A stretch of DNA of 49,785 nt, taken from ZLKRG08 sp964654815 (GTDB taxonomy: Bacteria > Actinomycetota > Actinomycetes > Nanopelagicales > Nanopelagicaceae). The notes under the pieces were generated by a model. The model had not been told where the DNA came from. It made no database searches and saw nothing but the letters and a program-made list of their open reading frames with translations. The position numbers were made by a program, and so were the translations under genes. Shown here piece by piece: positions 7,734-16,766 of the stretch (the stretch's first letter is position 1; each line of letters opens with the position of its first letter). The DNA is taken from the NCBI GenBank assembly GCA_964654815.1, contig CAZZLH010000006.1, forward strand, positions 1-49,785, written 5' to 3'.

Positions 7734-8234
7734 TTACTCAGGATCGGTTACCGCAACTCGCGCAGGACGCAAGATGCGCTCTCTAAATTTATATCCGGGT
7801 TGCAAGATCTTGGATGCAGTTGGTGTAGAGACATCTGCGCTGGTTTCGTGGGTCAGCGCTTCGTGAATCTGTGGATCAAATGGCTCACCATCTACGCCAT
7901 AACGCTCTAAACCAAGGCGCGATGTGATGCTACTTAATTGATCTGCCACTGATTTAAATCCGCCAGTTAATTCGCCATGTTGCGCCGCGCGATCTATGTC
8001 ATCCAGAACCGCTAGGAGTTCGGAGAGCACTGATGCGATCGCAATCTCAGTTGCTACCGCGCGATCTCGTTCGACTCGCTTGCGATAGTTGCTGTATTCG
8101 GCCTGAAGACGCTGCAAATCCGCAGTTAATTCCGCGGCTTTAGCGGTACCGAGGTCGAAACTCTCTTCGACCTCGGCTACCGATACCTGCTGATCCTGTT
8201 GATCTAGCGAATCAGATGTTTCGTTCTCGCTCAT
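7734..8234 (-). CDS. grpE: Nucleotide exchange factor GrpE
   Basis: A 166-residue GrpE that releases ADP from DnaK. It has an acidic Asp/Glu/Gln-rich N-terminus and a long coiled coil (about residues 30-75, including the typical LQAEYSNYRKRVERDR). A beta-domain ends in the motif region HEALTHE...ILQPGYKFRERILRPARVAV. It is cytoplasmic and sits 9 nt downstream of dnaK in the HspR-controlled operon. Confidence 0.95.
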   Translation of the reverse strand: MSENETSDSLDQQDQQVSVAEVEESFDLGTAKAAELTADLQRLQAEYSNYRKRVERDRAVATEIAIASVLSELLAVLDDIDRAAQHGELTGGFKSVADQLSSITSRLGLERYGVDGEPFDPQIHEALTHETSADVSTPTASKILQPGYKFRERILRPARVAVTDPE

Positions 8235-8243
8235 CTGAAGTTA

Positions 8244-10076
8244 TTACTCTTCAACAACTTCGGCATCTTGGATGCCTTCATCGTTTCCAGAGTTGCCAGC
8301 GCCGCCTTGTGGCGCACTCGCCGCATTAGCTGCATAGAGCGCGGCGCCAAGAGTTTGGCTGATGGTGGCTAACTTCTCAGTTGCAGACTTGATTCCTGGA
8401 TAATCCGCACCTTCGAGTAATTTCTTTAAATCTGCGAGCGCGGTATCGGCCTCTGCTAATTGCGCAGCGCCTTCACCAGATGACAACTTCTCGCGATTCT
8501 CATTTAAGAACTTCTCGGTCTGATATGCAAGTGAGTCTCCGTTGTTGCGGATCTCTGCCTCTTCACGACGCTTACGATCTTCTTCAGCATGCGATTCAGC
8601 ATCCTTCATCATTCGCTCGATATCTTCCTTAGAAAGCGCTGAGCCGCCAGTGATGGTCATGCTCTGTTCCTTTCCAGTTCCGAGATCCTTTGCGGAAACA
8701 TGAACGATTCCGTTGGCATCAATATCGAAGGTAACCTCGATCTGTGGCACGCCACGTGGCGCTGGTGGTAGCCCAGTTAATTCGAACATTCCTAAGCGCT
8801 TGTTGTAAGCCGCCATCTCGCGTTCGCCTTGGAAGACTTGAATCTGCACCGCCGGCTGATTGTCATCTGCGGTGGTGAAGACTTCGCTGCGCTTAGTTGG
8901 GATAGTGGTATTGCGTTCGATCAACTTGGTCATAACGCCACCCTTGGTTTCGATACCAAGTGAGAGCGGAGTGACATCAAGTAGCAAGACATCCTTAACC
9001 TCTCCTTTGAGCACACCAGCTTGAAGCGAGGCGCCAACTGCGACCACTTCATCCGGATTTACCCCTTTATTTGGCTCTTTTCCGCCGGTTAGCTGCTTAA
9101 CCAGATCAACTACCGCTGGCATACGAGTTGAGCCACCAACAAGTAGTACGTGATCGATCTTGGAGATTGGAATTCCGGCATCCTTTAACACTGCCTCGAC
9201 TGGCTTCTTGCAACGAGCAAGTAGATCAGCGGTCAATTGCTGGAACTGCGCGCGAGTGATGGTCTCATCCATGAACATCGGATTCTTCTCAGCATCAACT
9301 GTGATGTAAGGAAGATTTACCGTTGCTTGCATCGAAGCCGATAATTCGATCTTTGCTTTTTCTGCGGCTTCACGAATGCGCTGCATCGCCATCTTATCTT
9401 TGGTCAGATCAATACCATTTGAAGCGCGGAAATTATTGACGAGATGATCAACAAGCGCTTGATCCCAATCATCGCCACCAAGGTGGTTATCACCATTGGT
9501 TGCTTTAACTTCTACTACGCCATCGCCGATTTCAAGTAGCGATACGTCGAAGGTTCCGCCGCCAAGGTCAAATACCAAGATGGTCTGTTCCTTCTCGCCT
9601 TTATCTAAACCATATGCCAGAGCTGCCGCAGTTGGTTCGTTGATGATACGCAAGACATTTAGACCTGCAATCTCTCCTGCCTCTTTGGTTGCTTGGCGCT
9701 GCGCATCATTGAAATATGCCGGAACGGTAATAACTGCATCAGTTACGGTCTCGCCCAAATAACTTTCGGCATCGCGCTTTAATTTCTGTAGTACACGAGC
9801 GGAGATCTCCTGCGGGGTGTACTTCTTATTATCAATATCGATGGTCCAGTTGGTGCCGATGTGGCGCTTAACTGAACGGATAGTGCGATCTACGTTGGTG
9901 ACTGCTTGGCGCTTGGCCACCTCTCCAACTAGGACCTCGCCATTTTTTGCAAAGGCCACGATCGACGGTGTGGTGCGAGCGCCCTCTGCGTTGGCGATGA
10001 CGGTCGCTTCGCCGCCTTCTAGGACCGAGACGCAACTATTGGTTGTGCCTAGGTCGATTCCAACTGCTCTTGCCAT
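8244..10076 (-). CDS. dnaK: Hsp70 chaperone DnaK
   Basis: A 610-residue Hsp70. The ATPase domain begins with GIDLGTTNSCVSVLEGG and contains VPAYFNDAQRQATK, INEPTAAALAYG and VLLVGGSTRMPAV. The substrate-binding domain (from about residue 370) begins at VLLLDVTPLSLGIETKGG, and a C-terminal lid follows. The tail ends EVVEE, a usual DnaK-type acidic end. Ribosome-binding site GGAG lies about 10 nt upstream. The leader of about 110 nt contains the HAIR-like operator, so repression by HspR and heat induction are expected. Confidence 0.98.
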   Translation of the reverse strand: MARAVGIDLGTTNSCVSVLEGGEATVIANAEGARTTPSIVAFAKNGEVLVGEVAKRQAVTNVDRTIRSVKRHIGTNWTIDIDNKKYTPQEISARVLQKLKRDAESYLGETVTDAVITVPAYFNDAQRQATKEAGEIAGLNVLRIINEPTAAALAYGLDKGEKEQTILVFDLGGGTFDVSLLEIGDGVVEVKATNGDNHLGGDDWDQALVDHLVNNFRASNGIDLTKDKMAMQRIREAAEKAKIELSASMQATVNLPYITVDAEKNPMFMDETITRAQFQQLTADLLARCKKPVEAVLKDAGIPISKIDHVLLVGGSTRMPAVVDLVKQLTGGKEPNKGVNPDEVVAVGASLQAGVLKGEVKDVLLLDVTPLSLGIETKGGVMTKLIERNTTIPTKRSEVFTTADDNQPAVQIQVFQGEREMAAYNKRLGMFELTGLPPAPRGVPQIEVTFDIDANGIVHVSAKDLGTGKEQSMTITGGSALSKEDIERMMKDAESHAEEDRKRREEAEIRNNGDSLAYQTEKFLNENREKLSSGEGAAQLAEADTALADLKKLLEGADYPGIKSATEKLATISQTLGAALYAANAASAPQGGAGNSGNDEGIQDAEVVEE

Positions 10077-10189
10077 TTCTACATTCTCCTTCTTCCAGCT
10101 CTTTAATAACTTGCGCCCCGGCCTTTATGGGGCCCACGCTGCTTTTTTGCCCTACGGGCTTTGAAATATGAGCCGAGCCTACCCAGAAA

Positions 10190-10210
10190 GTTGAGCCGGC
10201 GCGACTCAAG
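10190..10210. promoter_or_regulatory. HAIR-like HspR operator
   Basis: On the minus strand: CTTGAGT, 7-nt spacer, GCTCAAC. The consensus HspR inverted repeat is CTTGAGT-N7-ACTCAAG; this site matches 12 of 14 arm bases. It lies 114 nt upstream of dnaK and 100 nt upstream of the divergent Fe-S oxidoreductase, so it may touch both. Confidence 0.82.
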
Positions 10211-10296
10211 ATTTGCTATCTGGAGGAACCAGCGGGGCGGGGGAAATATTCCAGCCTATGGTTGGGGGGCGCCCTGCCAGCTCTTGCCGCTAGCCC

Positions 10297-10302
10297 TACC
10301 CT
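10297..10302 (+). promoter_or_regulatory. Putative -10 box of the EtfD-like gene (leaderless)
   Basis: TACCCT ends 7 nt before ATG 10310. It supports this start over the in-frame TTG 10262. Confidence 0.4.
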
Positions 10303-10309
10303 TAACGCC

Positions 10310-12271
10310 ATGATCTATCCAGTAATTGCTTACGGAATTACCGCAATCGCGCTGGTGCTCTTGGCACGCGCCATCAATCAACTTCTTGCGATCTACAAGA
10401 AGGGGCAGCCAGATCCAACTCGCAATAACGATTCGGGTGCGCGCCTTGCCAATATGTTTAAAGAGGTATTTGGCCATACCAAGATGCTCAACTTCTCGGT
10501 GACTGGCGTAGCGCACTGGTTTGTGATGATCGGTTTCTTCTCACTCTTTGGCACTTTGCTCACCGCTTACGGACAAGTTTTTAATCCAGAGTTTGCGCTA
10601 CCAATCATTGGACATTGGGATCCATATTTATATTTCACCCAATTCATTGCATGGGCAACTGGAATCGGAATCGTGATCTTGATTGCAATTCGCCAAGGCA
10701 ATCGCTGGTTTCATAAAGGACGAACCTCTCGCTTCTTAGGTTCGGTCTCATGGCGCGCTTATTATGTAGAAGCAACCATTTTGGCAATCGTGGTTTGTGT
10801 CATTGCGTTATATAACTTAGAGCAGAGCAATCCGACCTCTGAAGCAATCAAAGTTTGGGCAACTGCCAAGATCGTAATTTCGATGGCTTGGTTCATTGTG
10901 ATCGCTACCAATTTAAATATGGGAGTTGCGTGGCACCGCTTCTTAGCTTTCTTCAATATCTACTTCAAGAGAAATATTGATAAGCCCGCACTTGGTGCGC
11001 TACCGGTGATGCTCTCACATGGTAAAGAGATCAACTTTGAAGATCCCGCAGATGATGATGTATTTGGTCTAGGCGAGCGCGGTGATATCACTTGGAAGGC
11101 GCTACTTGATATGACCACCTGTACTGAGTGTGGTCGCTGCCAATCGCAATGCCCTGCCTGGCATACAGAAAAACCGCTCTCACCTAAGTTATTGGTGATG
11201 GCGATGCGCGATCATGCGCTCGCTAAATCGGTGGAATCCGAGAAAATGGTGGGCCCACAAGGGGCGATAACCAGCGACATTCTCTGGTCTTGCACTACCT
11301 GTGGCGCCTGCGTCAACGAATGCCCGGTTGATATCGAACATATTGATCACATCGTAAATATGCGTCGTTTCCAAGTGTTGGTGGAATCAGATTTTCCATC
11401 ACAACTACAAGGCACTTATCGAAATCTTGAGACGCAAGGTAATCCTTGGGGTTCTAATCGCGCTGATCGCGAAGCTTGGATCAAAGAGTGCGACTTCCCA
11501 ATTAATGTGATTACTGGCGAGATTCCAGAAGAGGTGGAGTATCTATTCTGGGTCGGATGTGCTGGCGCATTTGAAGAGCGCGCCAAGAAGACCACCAAGG
11601 CGGTCGCAGAGCTACTTCATATGGCAGGTGTTAACTTTGCAGTGCTCGGTAAGCGCGAGACCTGTACTGGCGATAGCGCAAGACGTACTGGCAATGAATT
11701 TGTCTATCAGATTCTGGCCAAAGAGAATATCGAAACCTTCGAACAGGTCTACGCAAACTATCGTGGCAAGAAGAAAGTTGTTGCAACTTGCCCACATTGC
11801 TTCACCACAATTGGTCGTGATTACAAGCAGCAAGGTTTTGAATTAGAGATGGTGCATCACACCCAATTGTTAAATCAATTGGTGCGCGAAGGTAAGTTAA
11901 AACCAATCGCAAAGGGTGAGAGCAAATCAATCACTTATCACGATCCCTGCTACCTCGGTCGCCACAATCAGATCTACTCACCGCCACGCGAATTGCTCGC
12001 TGCTTCTGGTCTACAAATTACTGAGATGCCACGTAATCAAGAGCGTTCATTCTGCTGCGGCGCAGGTGGTGGACGTATGTGGCAAGAGGAGAAGCTTGGT
12101 ACGCAGATAAATTTAAATCGCGTCGATGAAGCGATTGCAACCGGCGCAGCAGAGGTGGCAGTTGCCTGTCCATTCTGTCGCGTGATGGTTAGCGATGGAG
12201 TCCAAGGTCGCCAGGCCGATGTCGAGGTCCTCGATGTGGCGCAGGCGCTGCTGCGCTCAGTTAAGCCTTGA
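10310..12271 (+). CDS. Membrane-bound Fe-S oxidoreductase, EtfD-like (heterodisulfide-reductase family)
   Basis: A 653-residue protein. An N-terminal block of about five to six transmembrane helices (NarI/cytochrome-b-like) is followed by two [4Fe-4S] clusters, CTECGRCQSQCP from residue 271 and CTTCGACVNECP from residue 328. Two CCG (cysteine-rich) domains of the HdrD/GlpC type come next, including CPHCF, HDPCYLGRH, RSFCCGAGGGRMW and CPFCRVM. The architecture matches mycobacterial EtfD (Rv0338c), which passes electrons from the electron-transfer flavoprotein to menaquinone during fatty-acid oxidation. That function is inference from architecture. I chose ATG 10310 over TTG 10262 because a -10-like box sits 7 nt before it and no ribosome-binding site supports the TTG. 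It diverges from dnaK. Confidence 0.88.
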   Translation: MIYPVIAYGITAIALVLLARAINQLLAIYKKGQPDPTRNNDSGARLANMFKEVFGHTKMLNFSVTGVAHWFVMIGFFSLFGTLLTAYGQVFNPEFALPIIGHWDPYLYFTQFIAWATGIGIVILIAIRQGNRWFHKGRTSRFLGSVSWRAYYVEATILAIVVCVIALYNLEQSNPTSEAIKVWATAKIVISMAWFIVIATNLNMGVAWHRFLAFFNIYFKRNIDKPALGALPVMLSHGKEINFEDPADDDVFGLGERGDITWKALLDMTTCTECGRCQSQCPAWHTEKPLSPKLLVMAMRDHALAKSVESEKMVGPQGAITSDILWSCTTCGACVNECPVDIEHIDHIVNMRRFQVLVESDFPSQLQGTYRNLETQGNPWGSNRADREAWIKECDFPINVITGEIPEEVEYLFWVGCAGAFEERAKKTTKAVAELLHMAGVNFAVLGKRETCTGDSARRTGNEFVYQILAKENIETFEQVYANYRGKKKVVATCPHCFTTIGRDYKQQGFELEMVHHTQLLNQLVREGKLKPIAKGESKSITYHDPCYLGRHNQIYSPPRELLAASGLQITEMPRNQERSFCCGAGGGRMWQEEKLGTQINLNRVDEAIATGAAEVAVACPFCRVMVSDGVQGRQADVEVLDVAQALLRSVKP

Positions 12272-12311
12272 ATGTAAAAACCTTGATTTAGCGCTCCGCT
12301 CAAATCTAGTC

Positions 12312-12348
12312 GATTCTCAGGATTCTCTCAGGTTAGGGGAGGATTCTC
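12312..12348 (+). repeat. Three GATTCTC direct repeats before the response-regulator gene
   Basis: GATTCTC occurs at 12312-12318, 12321-12327 and 12342-12348 (steps of 9 and 21 nt), directly upstream of ATG 12355. OmpR-type regulators bind direct repeats, so this is a candidate autoregulatory site. The GGGGAGG between copies two and three may serve as ribosome-binding site. Confidence 0.45.
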
Positions 12349-12354
12349 TCTGCC

Positions 12355-13119
12355 ATGAGTAGCGCAACTGAAAGAGCCGAGGGTAAAACTCTGGAGCAAA
12401 CCAACCAAAAAAGTAATAACGCTCCTAAAGCGCGAATCTTGGTGGTTGATGATGAGAAGAATATCCGTGATTTAGTGGCAGCGGCACTTCGGTTAGCAAA
12501 CTATGAGGTGCAGATGGCAGAGAGCGGACAAGAGGCGTTACGGATCGCCGAATCTTTCAAACCGCAGCTAATGGTTTTAGATGTGATGTTACCTGATCTA
12601 AGCGGCTTTGAAGTCTGCGAGAAGATTCGTAATGAGAGCCAAGATATTGGTGTTTTATTTTTGACCGCAAAGGATGCGGTTGAGGATATGGTGTACGGAC
12701 TAACTCGCGGCGGCGATGATTACATGACCAAACCATTTAGTTTGGAGATTCTCGATGCGCGAATCAAATCTATCTTGCGTCGGATTGGTGCGATTGATAT
12801 TTCACATGACGATGAAAAGATTAGATTTGCCGATTTGGAGTTGGATGATGCGACCCACGAAGTTCGTCGCGCTGGAGAGTTGTTAGAGCTCTCGCCTACT
12901 GAATTCACGCTACTTCGCTATTTAATGCTCAATGCAGACCGAGTGGTCTCGAAATCACAGATCTTGGATCATGTCTGGCAATACGATTTTCGTGGTGATG
13001 CGGGAATTGTCGAGACCTATATCTCCTATCTACGAAAGAAGATTGATTCTTTTGATCCGCCACTAATTCATACCGTGCGTGGCGTTGGTTATCGTTTAAG
13101 AATGCCTGCGGCAAAGTAA
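12355..13119 (+). CDS. OmpR/PhoB-family response regulator
   Basis: A 254-residue two-component regulator. A 24-residue polar N-terminal extension precedes the receiver domain. The acidic pocket DDE is at about residues 32-34, the phospho-acceptor is Asp76 in VLDVMLP, and the conserved lysine is in TKPFS. The C-terminal winged helix (about residues 150-250) includes LSPTEFTLLRYL and VETYISYLRKKID. The kinase gene follows after 15 nt. The pair resembles actinobacterial TrcRS/MprAB-type systems; the stimulus and regulon are unknown. Confidence 0.95.
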   Translation: MSSATERAEGKTLEQTNQKSNNAPKARILVVDDEKNIRDLVAAALRLANYEVQMAESGQEALRIAESFKPQLMVLDVMLPDLSGFEVCEKIRNESQDIGVLFLTAKDAVEDMVYGLTRGGDDYMTKPFSLEILDARIKSILRRIGAIDISHDDEKIRFADLELDDATHEVRRAGELLELSPTEFTLLRYLMLNADRVVSKSQILDHVWQYDFRGDAGIVETYISYLRKKIDSFDPPLIHTVRGVGYRLRMPAAK

Positions 13120-13134
13120 TCTATCGAGCGCCAA

Positions 13135-14607
13135 ATGAAAATCAACCAGTGGAGCCTGCGCAGTCGACTAACGGTCGGCATCTTGGTGCTCTCTGCCCTT
13201 GGATTTACCGCTACCTTTATCGGCACAGCTAGCGCGCTAAAGGGCTATTTAGTAGGGCAAATCGATACCCAGTTGAGCAATGTAATCGGCGGCACCGCGC
13301 TTCGTTTGGATCGTGGCGCGGTGATTCAAGATAATGAAAATGAATCAAATGAGCGCCACAATCGGCAAGGGCGTAAGACGGATGGCCCACAACCATTGCA
13401 GAGAATTCCTACCACTTTGTCGGTGACGCTGATTAGCCCAAATGGTGTGATCAAAGGTGCGTTAGGTGGCGATCTAACAACTTTCCAAATCACTGATTAC
13501 TTACAGGATTTCACCCGCGATATGGCGCAAGCTAAAGCGAGCACCCCGTTTACGATAAAGACCGATGGCGCAGATTTTCGTGCGTTAGCAACTATCCTGC
13601 CGACTACTGGCGATACTTTGGTGGTCGCGCAATCACTCGAAGCAGTTGATAAGACCCAACAGCGATTACTTCTACTCTTCATCTTTGTTGGCTTGCTGGG
13701 GTTGTTGTTAATTGGCGTAGCTTCTAGATCGGTCATCAAAGTTGGATTACGGCCACTTGAGGATGTAGAGCAGACTGCGGAGCAGATTGCATCAGGTGAT
13801 TTGAGCGCACGCCTACCTGATGCCAAACCAAGCACCGAAGTGGGTCGCTTAGTTAATTCATTAAATATGATGTTGGCAAGGATTGAATCCTCCTTTGCCG
13901 CGCGCACCAAATCTGAGGATAAGTTGCGCAGGTTTGTGGCAGATGCATCGCATGAACTACGCACGCCATTAACTGCGATTCGTGGTTATGCCGAGTTATA
14001 TCGTCAGGGCGGCGCGCAGAGCGAGGAAGAGGTAAGAGATCTGCTAGCGCGCATCGAACGTGAATCCATTCGTATGGGCACATTGGTTGAGGATTTGTTG
14101 CTCCTTGCTCGTATGGATCAAGGTCCAAAAATGGAGATAAAGCCGGTAAATCTCTCGGAATTGGTCGGTGATGCGGTCGCATCTGCGCAAGTAATCTCGC
14201 CGGATCATCCGATCACCTTGGATGCCGGGGTTGATATTTATGCGCTCGGCGATGGCAATCGCATCCATCAAGTTGTCGCCAATTTACTTAACAATGCCCG
14301 CGTACATACTCCCGCTGGCACCGAAATAAAGGTCTCGGTAAAGCTAGAAACTCTGGCAGATAAGAGCGAGGCAGTGATTATTGTGACCGATAACGGACCA
14401 GGCTTATCTGAAAGCGATCGGGAGAAAATCTTTGAGCGCTTCTACCGAGTTGATGAATCTCGCAAACGTACTGGCGCTGAAGGTAATGGGTTAGGTCTAT
14501 CTATTGTTGATGCGGTAATGCGCTCACATGGTGGCTATGTAAGCGTAGATTCCAAACTCGGTGAAGGCGCTACCTTCACACTCCACTTTCCATTGCCTTC
14601 AGAATAG
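13135..14607 (+). CDS. Sensor histidine kinase, partner of the preceding regulator
   Basis: A 490-residue membrane kinase. Transmembrane helix 1 is at about residues 15-35 and a roughly 145-residue extracytoplasmic sensor follows, with a very polar insert of Asn, Glu and Arg near residues 65-85. Helix 2 is at about 182-200, then a HAMP linker (RPLEDVEQTAEQIASGDLSA). The H-box FVADASHELRTPLTAIRGY contains phospho-acceptor His273. The ATP-binding domain has N-box NLLNNARVHTP, G1 DNGPGL and G2 GNGLGLSI. It overlaps the convergent htpX end by 32 nt. The signal sensed cannot be inferred. Confidence 0.95.
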   Translation: MKINQWSLRSRLTVGILVLSALGFTATFIGTASALKGYLVGQIDTQLSNVIGGTALRLDRGAVIQDNENESNERHNRQGRKTDGPQPLQRIPTTLSVTLISPNGVIKGALGGDLTTFQITDYLQDFTRDMAQAKASTPFTIKTDGADFRALATILPTTGDTLVVAQSLEAVDKTQQRLLLLFIFVGLLGLLLIGVASRSVIKVGLRPLEDVEQTAEQIASGDLSARLPDAKPSTEVGRLVNSLNMMLARIESSFAARTKSEDKLRRFVADASHELRTPLTAIRGYAELYRQGGAQSEEEVRDLLARIERESIRMGTLVEDLLLLARMDQGPKMEIKPVNLSELVGDAVASAQVISPDHPITLDAGVDIYALGDGNRIHQVVANLLNNARVHTPAGTEIKVSVKLETLADKSEAVIIVTDNGPGLSESDREKIFERFYRVDESRKRTGAEGNGLGLSIVDAVMRSHGGYVSVDSKLGEGATFTLHFPLPSE

Positions 14608-15475
14608 CGATTCGCTCTGAAAGCGGTGGGTGTGTGGCGAATAATTTCGAAACATTAGATGAATCAAGTGGTGATTCAATATAAAGATGCGCAACTGCAT
14701 TAGATGCATGCTGCACCACGGTTGAGTCTGCTTGTAGTACTTCAAGCGCCTTACGAAGTCCGGCGGGATTGCGGGTAAATTGCACTGCAGTCGCATCCGC
14801 TAACGCTTCACGGCGGCGCGATATTGCCGCCTTTAATAACACCGCAGCAATCGGCGCCAAGATCAACACAATCAAAGAAGCTATTAGCGCCAACGGATTT
14901 TGATGTTCGCGATCTCGTTTACCGCCACCAAACCACATCATGCGCATCAAGAAATCAGTCAACATGGCGATTGCGCCAGCGGTAGTCGCAGCAACTGCAC
15001 TAACCAAAGTGTCGCGATTTGCCACATGTGACATCTCATGAGCAACTACGCCTTGCAATTCATCTCGATCCATCGCATCCAAAATGCCGGTAGTAAAGGC
15101 GATTAAGGCATGTTTTGGGTCGCGACCAGTAGCAAAGGCATTTGGCGCGCGATCTTCCACAATCGCAATCTTTGGCATGGGTAGACCCGATGCCAGACAG
15201 ACCTCTTGAACCAGCGCAAAGAGCCGTGGGTTATCGCTCTCTTGAATCAAACGTGCGCCAGTCATCGTCAGCACCAATTTGTCAGATGCAAAGTAACTAC
15301 CCCAGACAGAGAACAAGGAGAGCCCAACTGCAATCGGAACTATGCCGGCGCCACTCTGGCCAAAATAAGTTAATGCGGCATAAACCACCAGCCACATCAG
15401 CGCGCCAAAGATCGCTAAGAGAAAGAAGGTCTTACGTTTATTTGCCGCTTGCTGTGCGCGGAAATTAACTTCCAT
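14576..15475 (-). CDS. htpX: HtpX-like membrane zinc metalloprotease (M48)
   Basis: A 299-residue membrane protease for quality control of membrane proteins. Two N-terminal helices (about residues 17-38 and 43-62) precede the catalytic zinc motif HEMSH at 146-150. A further hydrophobic pair (about 160-220) follows, then SRRREALADATAV, which carries the third zinc ligand glutamate. ATG 15475 is followed by MEVNFRAQQAANKRK. Only 9 nt are visible upstream before the assembly gap that separates it from lemA. LemA and HtpX often neighbour each other, so an operon is likely. Confidence 0.93.
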   Translation of the reverse strand: MEVNFRAQQAANKRKTFFLLAIFGALMWLVVYAALTYFGQSGAGIVPIAVGLSLFSVWGSYFASDKLVLTMTGARLIQESDNPRLFALVQEVCLASGLPMPKIAIVEDRAPNAFATGRDPKHALIAFTTGILDAMDRDELQGVVAHEMSHVANRDTLVSAVAATTAGAIAMLTDFLMRMMWFGGGKRDREHQNPLALIASLIVLILAPIAAVLLKAAISRRREALADATAVQFTRNPAGLRKALEVLQADSTVVQHASNAVAHLYIESPLDSSNVSKLFATHPPLSERIAILKAMESGV

Positions 15476-15484
15476 AATCTAAGT

Positions 15485-15584
15485 NNNNNNNNNNNNNNNN
15501 NNNNNNNNNNNNNNNNNNNNNNNNNNNNNNNNNNNNNNNNNNNNNNNNNNNNNNNNNNNNNNNNNNNNNNNNNNNNNNNNNNNN
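15485..15584. other. Assembly gap (100 N) between lemA and htpX
   Basis: Run of N, true length unknown. AATCTAA occurs on both sides (15476-15482 and 15586-15592), the second copy spanning the lemA stop codon. This suggests a short tandem repeat that broke the assembly. Confidence 0.95.
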
Positions 15585-15588
15585 AAAT

Positions 15589-16146
15589 CTAAAACTGCAC
15601 CTTAGGCGCATTGCGATCCTGCGGATCTTCCACCTCATAAAATTCGCGCTCATTGACCTTCGCGATCCCGGCAAAGAAATTGGTTGGAAGGGTCTTGACC
15701 GCCTGATTTAAAGAGCGGACATTGTCGTTATAGAACTGACGTGCAAATGCCACCTTATTTTCCGTGGTCGCTAATTCATCTTGGAGCTGTAAGAAGTTGG
15801 CGGATGCTTTTAGATCTGGATAGGCCTCAGCCACAGCCAATAGACCGCGCAGCGCTTGGGTCAACATCCCATCTGCCGCAGCCACATCGTGCACGCCGGT
15901 TGCGCTAGTTGCTTTGGCGCGAGCGCTAACTACGCGATCAAAGGTCTCCTTTTCATGAGAGGCATAACCTTTTACGGTTTCAACTAGATTGGGAATTAAA
16001 TCCGAACGGCGCTTTAACTGCACCTCTATCTGAGCAAAGGCCTCATCAACTGAGACATTTAGCCGAATCAATCGGTTGTATTGCGCGATGCCAAAAAATA
16101 CTAAGAGCGCGAGAGCGCCAAGCACGATTAAAAGGGTGGTATCCAT
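15589..16146 (-). CDS. lemA: LemA-family protein
   Basis: A 185-residue LemA protein. An N-terminal membrane helix (about residues 4-22) with its short N-terminus probably outside is followed by a helical bundle with the signature NVDEAFAQIEVQLKRR-type segment and DLIPNLVETVKGYASHEKE. It ends in FYEVEDPQDRNAPKVQF, typical of the family. Biochemical role is unknown; LemA is often encoded next to HtpX or TPM-domain proteins, as here. It lies 28 nt downstream of dcd. Confidence 0.93.
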   Translation of the reverse strand: MDTTLLIVLGALALLVFFGIAQYNRLIRLNVSVDEAFAQIEVQLKRRSDLIPNLVETVKGYASHEKETFDRVVSARAKATSATGVHDVAAADGMLTQALRGLLAVAEAYPDLKASANFLQLQDELATTENKVAFARQFYNDNVRSLNQAVKTLPTNFFAGIAKVNEREFYEVEDPQDRNAPKVQF

Positions 16147-16174
16147 GCTCTAGTTAACCTCTATCTGAGGGTAT

Positions 16175-16753
16175 TTATTTCACGTCGCTCTTATGGAAGT
16201 TAAGCCAAGAGCGACTTGGGGTAGGACCGCGTTGGCCTTGGTAGCGCGAGCCATAAACCGCAGAGCCATACGGATGCTCTGCCGCAGATGAGAGTTTGAT
16301 GAGACAGAGTTGGCCGATCTTCATACCTGGGTAGAGCTTCACAGGCAAGTTAGCGACATTAGATAGCTCCAGGGTGATGTGGCCAGAAAATCCTGGATCG
16401 ATAAAGCCCGCAGTGGAGTGAGTCAATAAACCTAAACGGCCAAGTGATGACTTTCCCTCTAGGCGACCAGCGATGTCATCTGGCAATGTGATTACCTCAT
16501 AAGTAGAAGCGAGCACGAATTCACCTGGATGGAGAATGAAGTGTTCGCTATTTGCTACTTCGATCTCTCGAGTTAGCTCTGGTTGTTCTTTAGAGGGATC
16601 GATGACTTCGTATTTATGGTTTTCAAATACTCGAAAAAATTTATCTAATCTGACATCTATAGAAGATGGCTGAATCATCTTTGGTTCGTATGGTTCGACA
16701 ACCACACGACCAGAATCAATCTGTTGGCGGATATCTTTATCGCTTAACAACAT
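16175..16753 (-). CDS. dcd: dCTP deaminase (probably bifunctional, dUMP-forming)
   Basis: A 192-residue enzyme of the dCTP deaminase/dUTPase fold, making dUTP or dUMP for thymidylate synthesis. EGKSSLGRLGL at 99-109 holds the nucleotide-binding motif and HSTAGFIDPGF at 112-122 the catalytic stretch; QPSSIDVRL (28-36) is the N-terminal signature. Actinobacterial members commonly also hydrolyse the dUTP formed. Which activity applies is not certain from sequence. Start ATG 16753 has a TAGGGT hexamer 7 nt upstream. Confidence 0.95.
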   Translation of the reverse strand: MLLSDKDIRQQIDSGRVVVEPYEPKMIQPSSIDVRLDKFFRVFENHKYEVIDPSKEQPELTREIEVANSEHFILHPGEFVLASTYEVITLPDDIAGRLEGKSSLGRLGLLTHSTAGFIDPGFSGHITLELSNVANLPVKLYPGMKIGQLCLIKLSSAAEHPYGSAVYGSRYQGQRGPTPSRSWLNFHKSDVK

Positions 16754-16760
16754 AGGCGAG

Positions 16761-16766
16761 ACCCTA
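16761..16766 (-). promoter_or_regulatory. Putative -10 box of dcd (leaderless)
   Basis: TAGGGT on the minus strand ends 7 nt before ATG 16753. Confidence 0.5.

Noticed and set aside
10262..10309. TTG-initiated extension of the EtfD-like gene
   Set aside because: No ribosome-binding site supports TTG 10262, while ATG 10310 has a -10-like box at leaderless spacing and begins directly with the first membrane helix.
15465..15674. Open frames that read through the N runs (also at 16744, 35243, 39704, 42217, 44592)
   Set aside because: Gap length is arbitrary, so frames across the N are meaningless; all are shadows of real genes or spacers.
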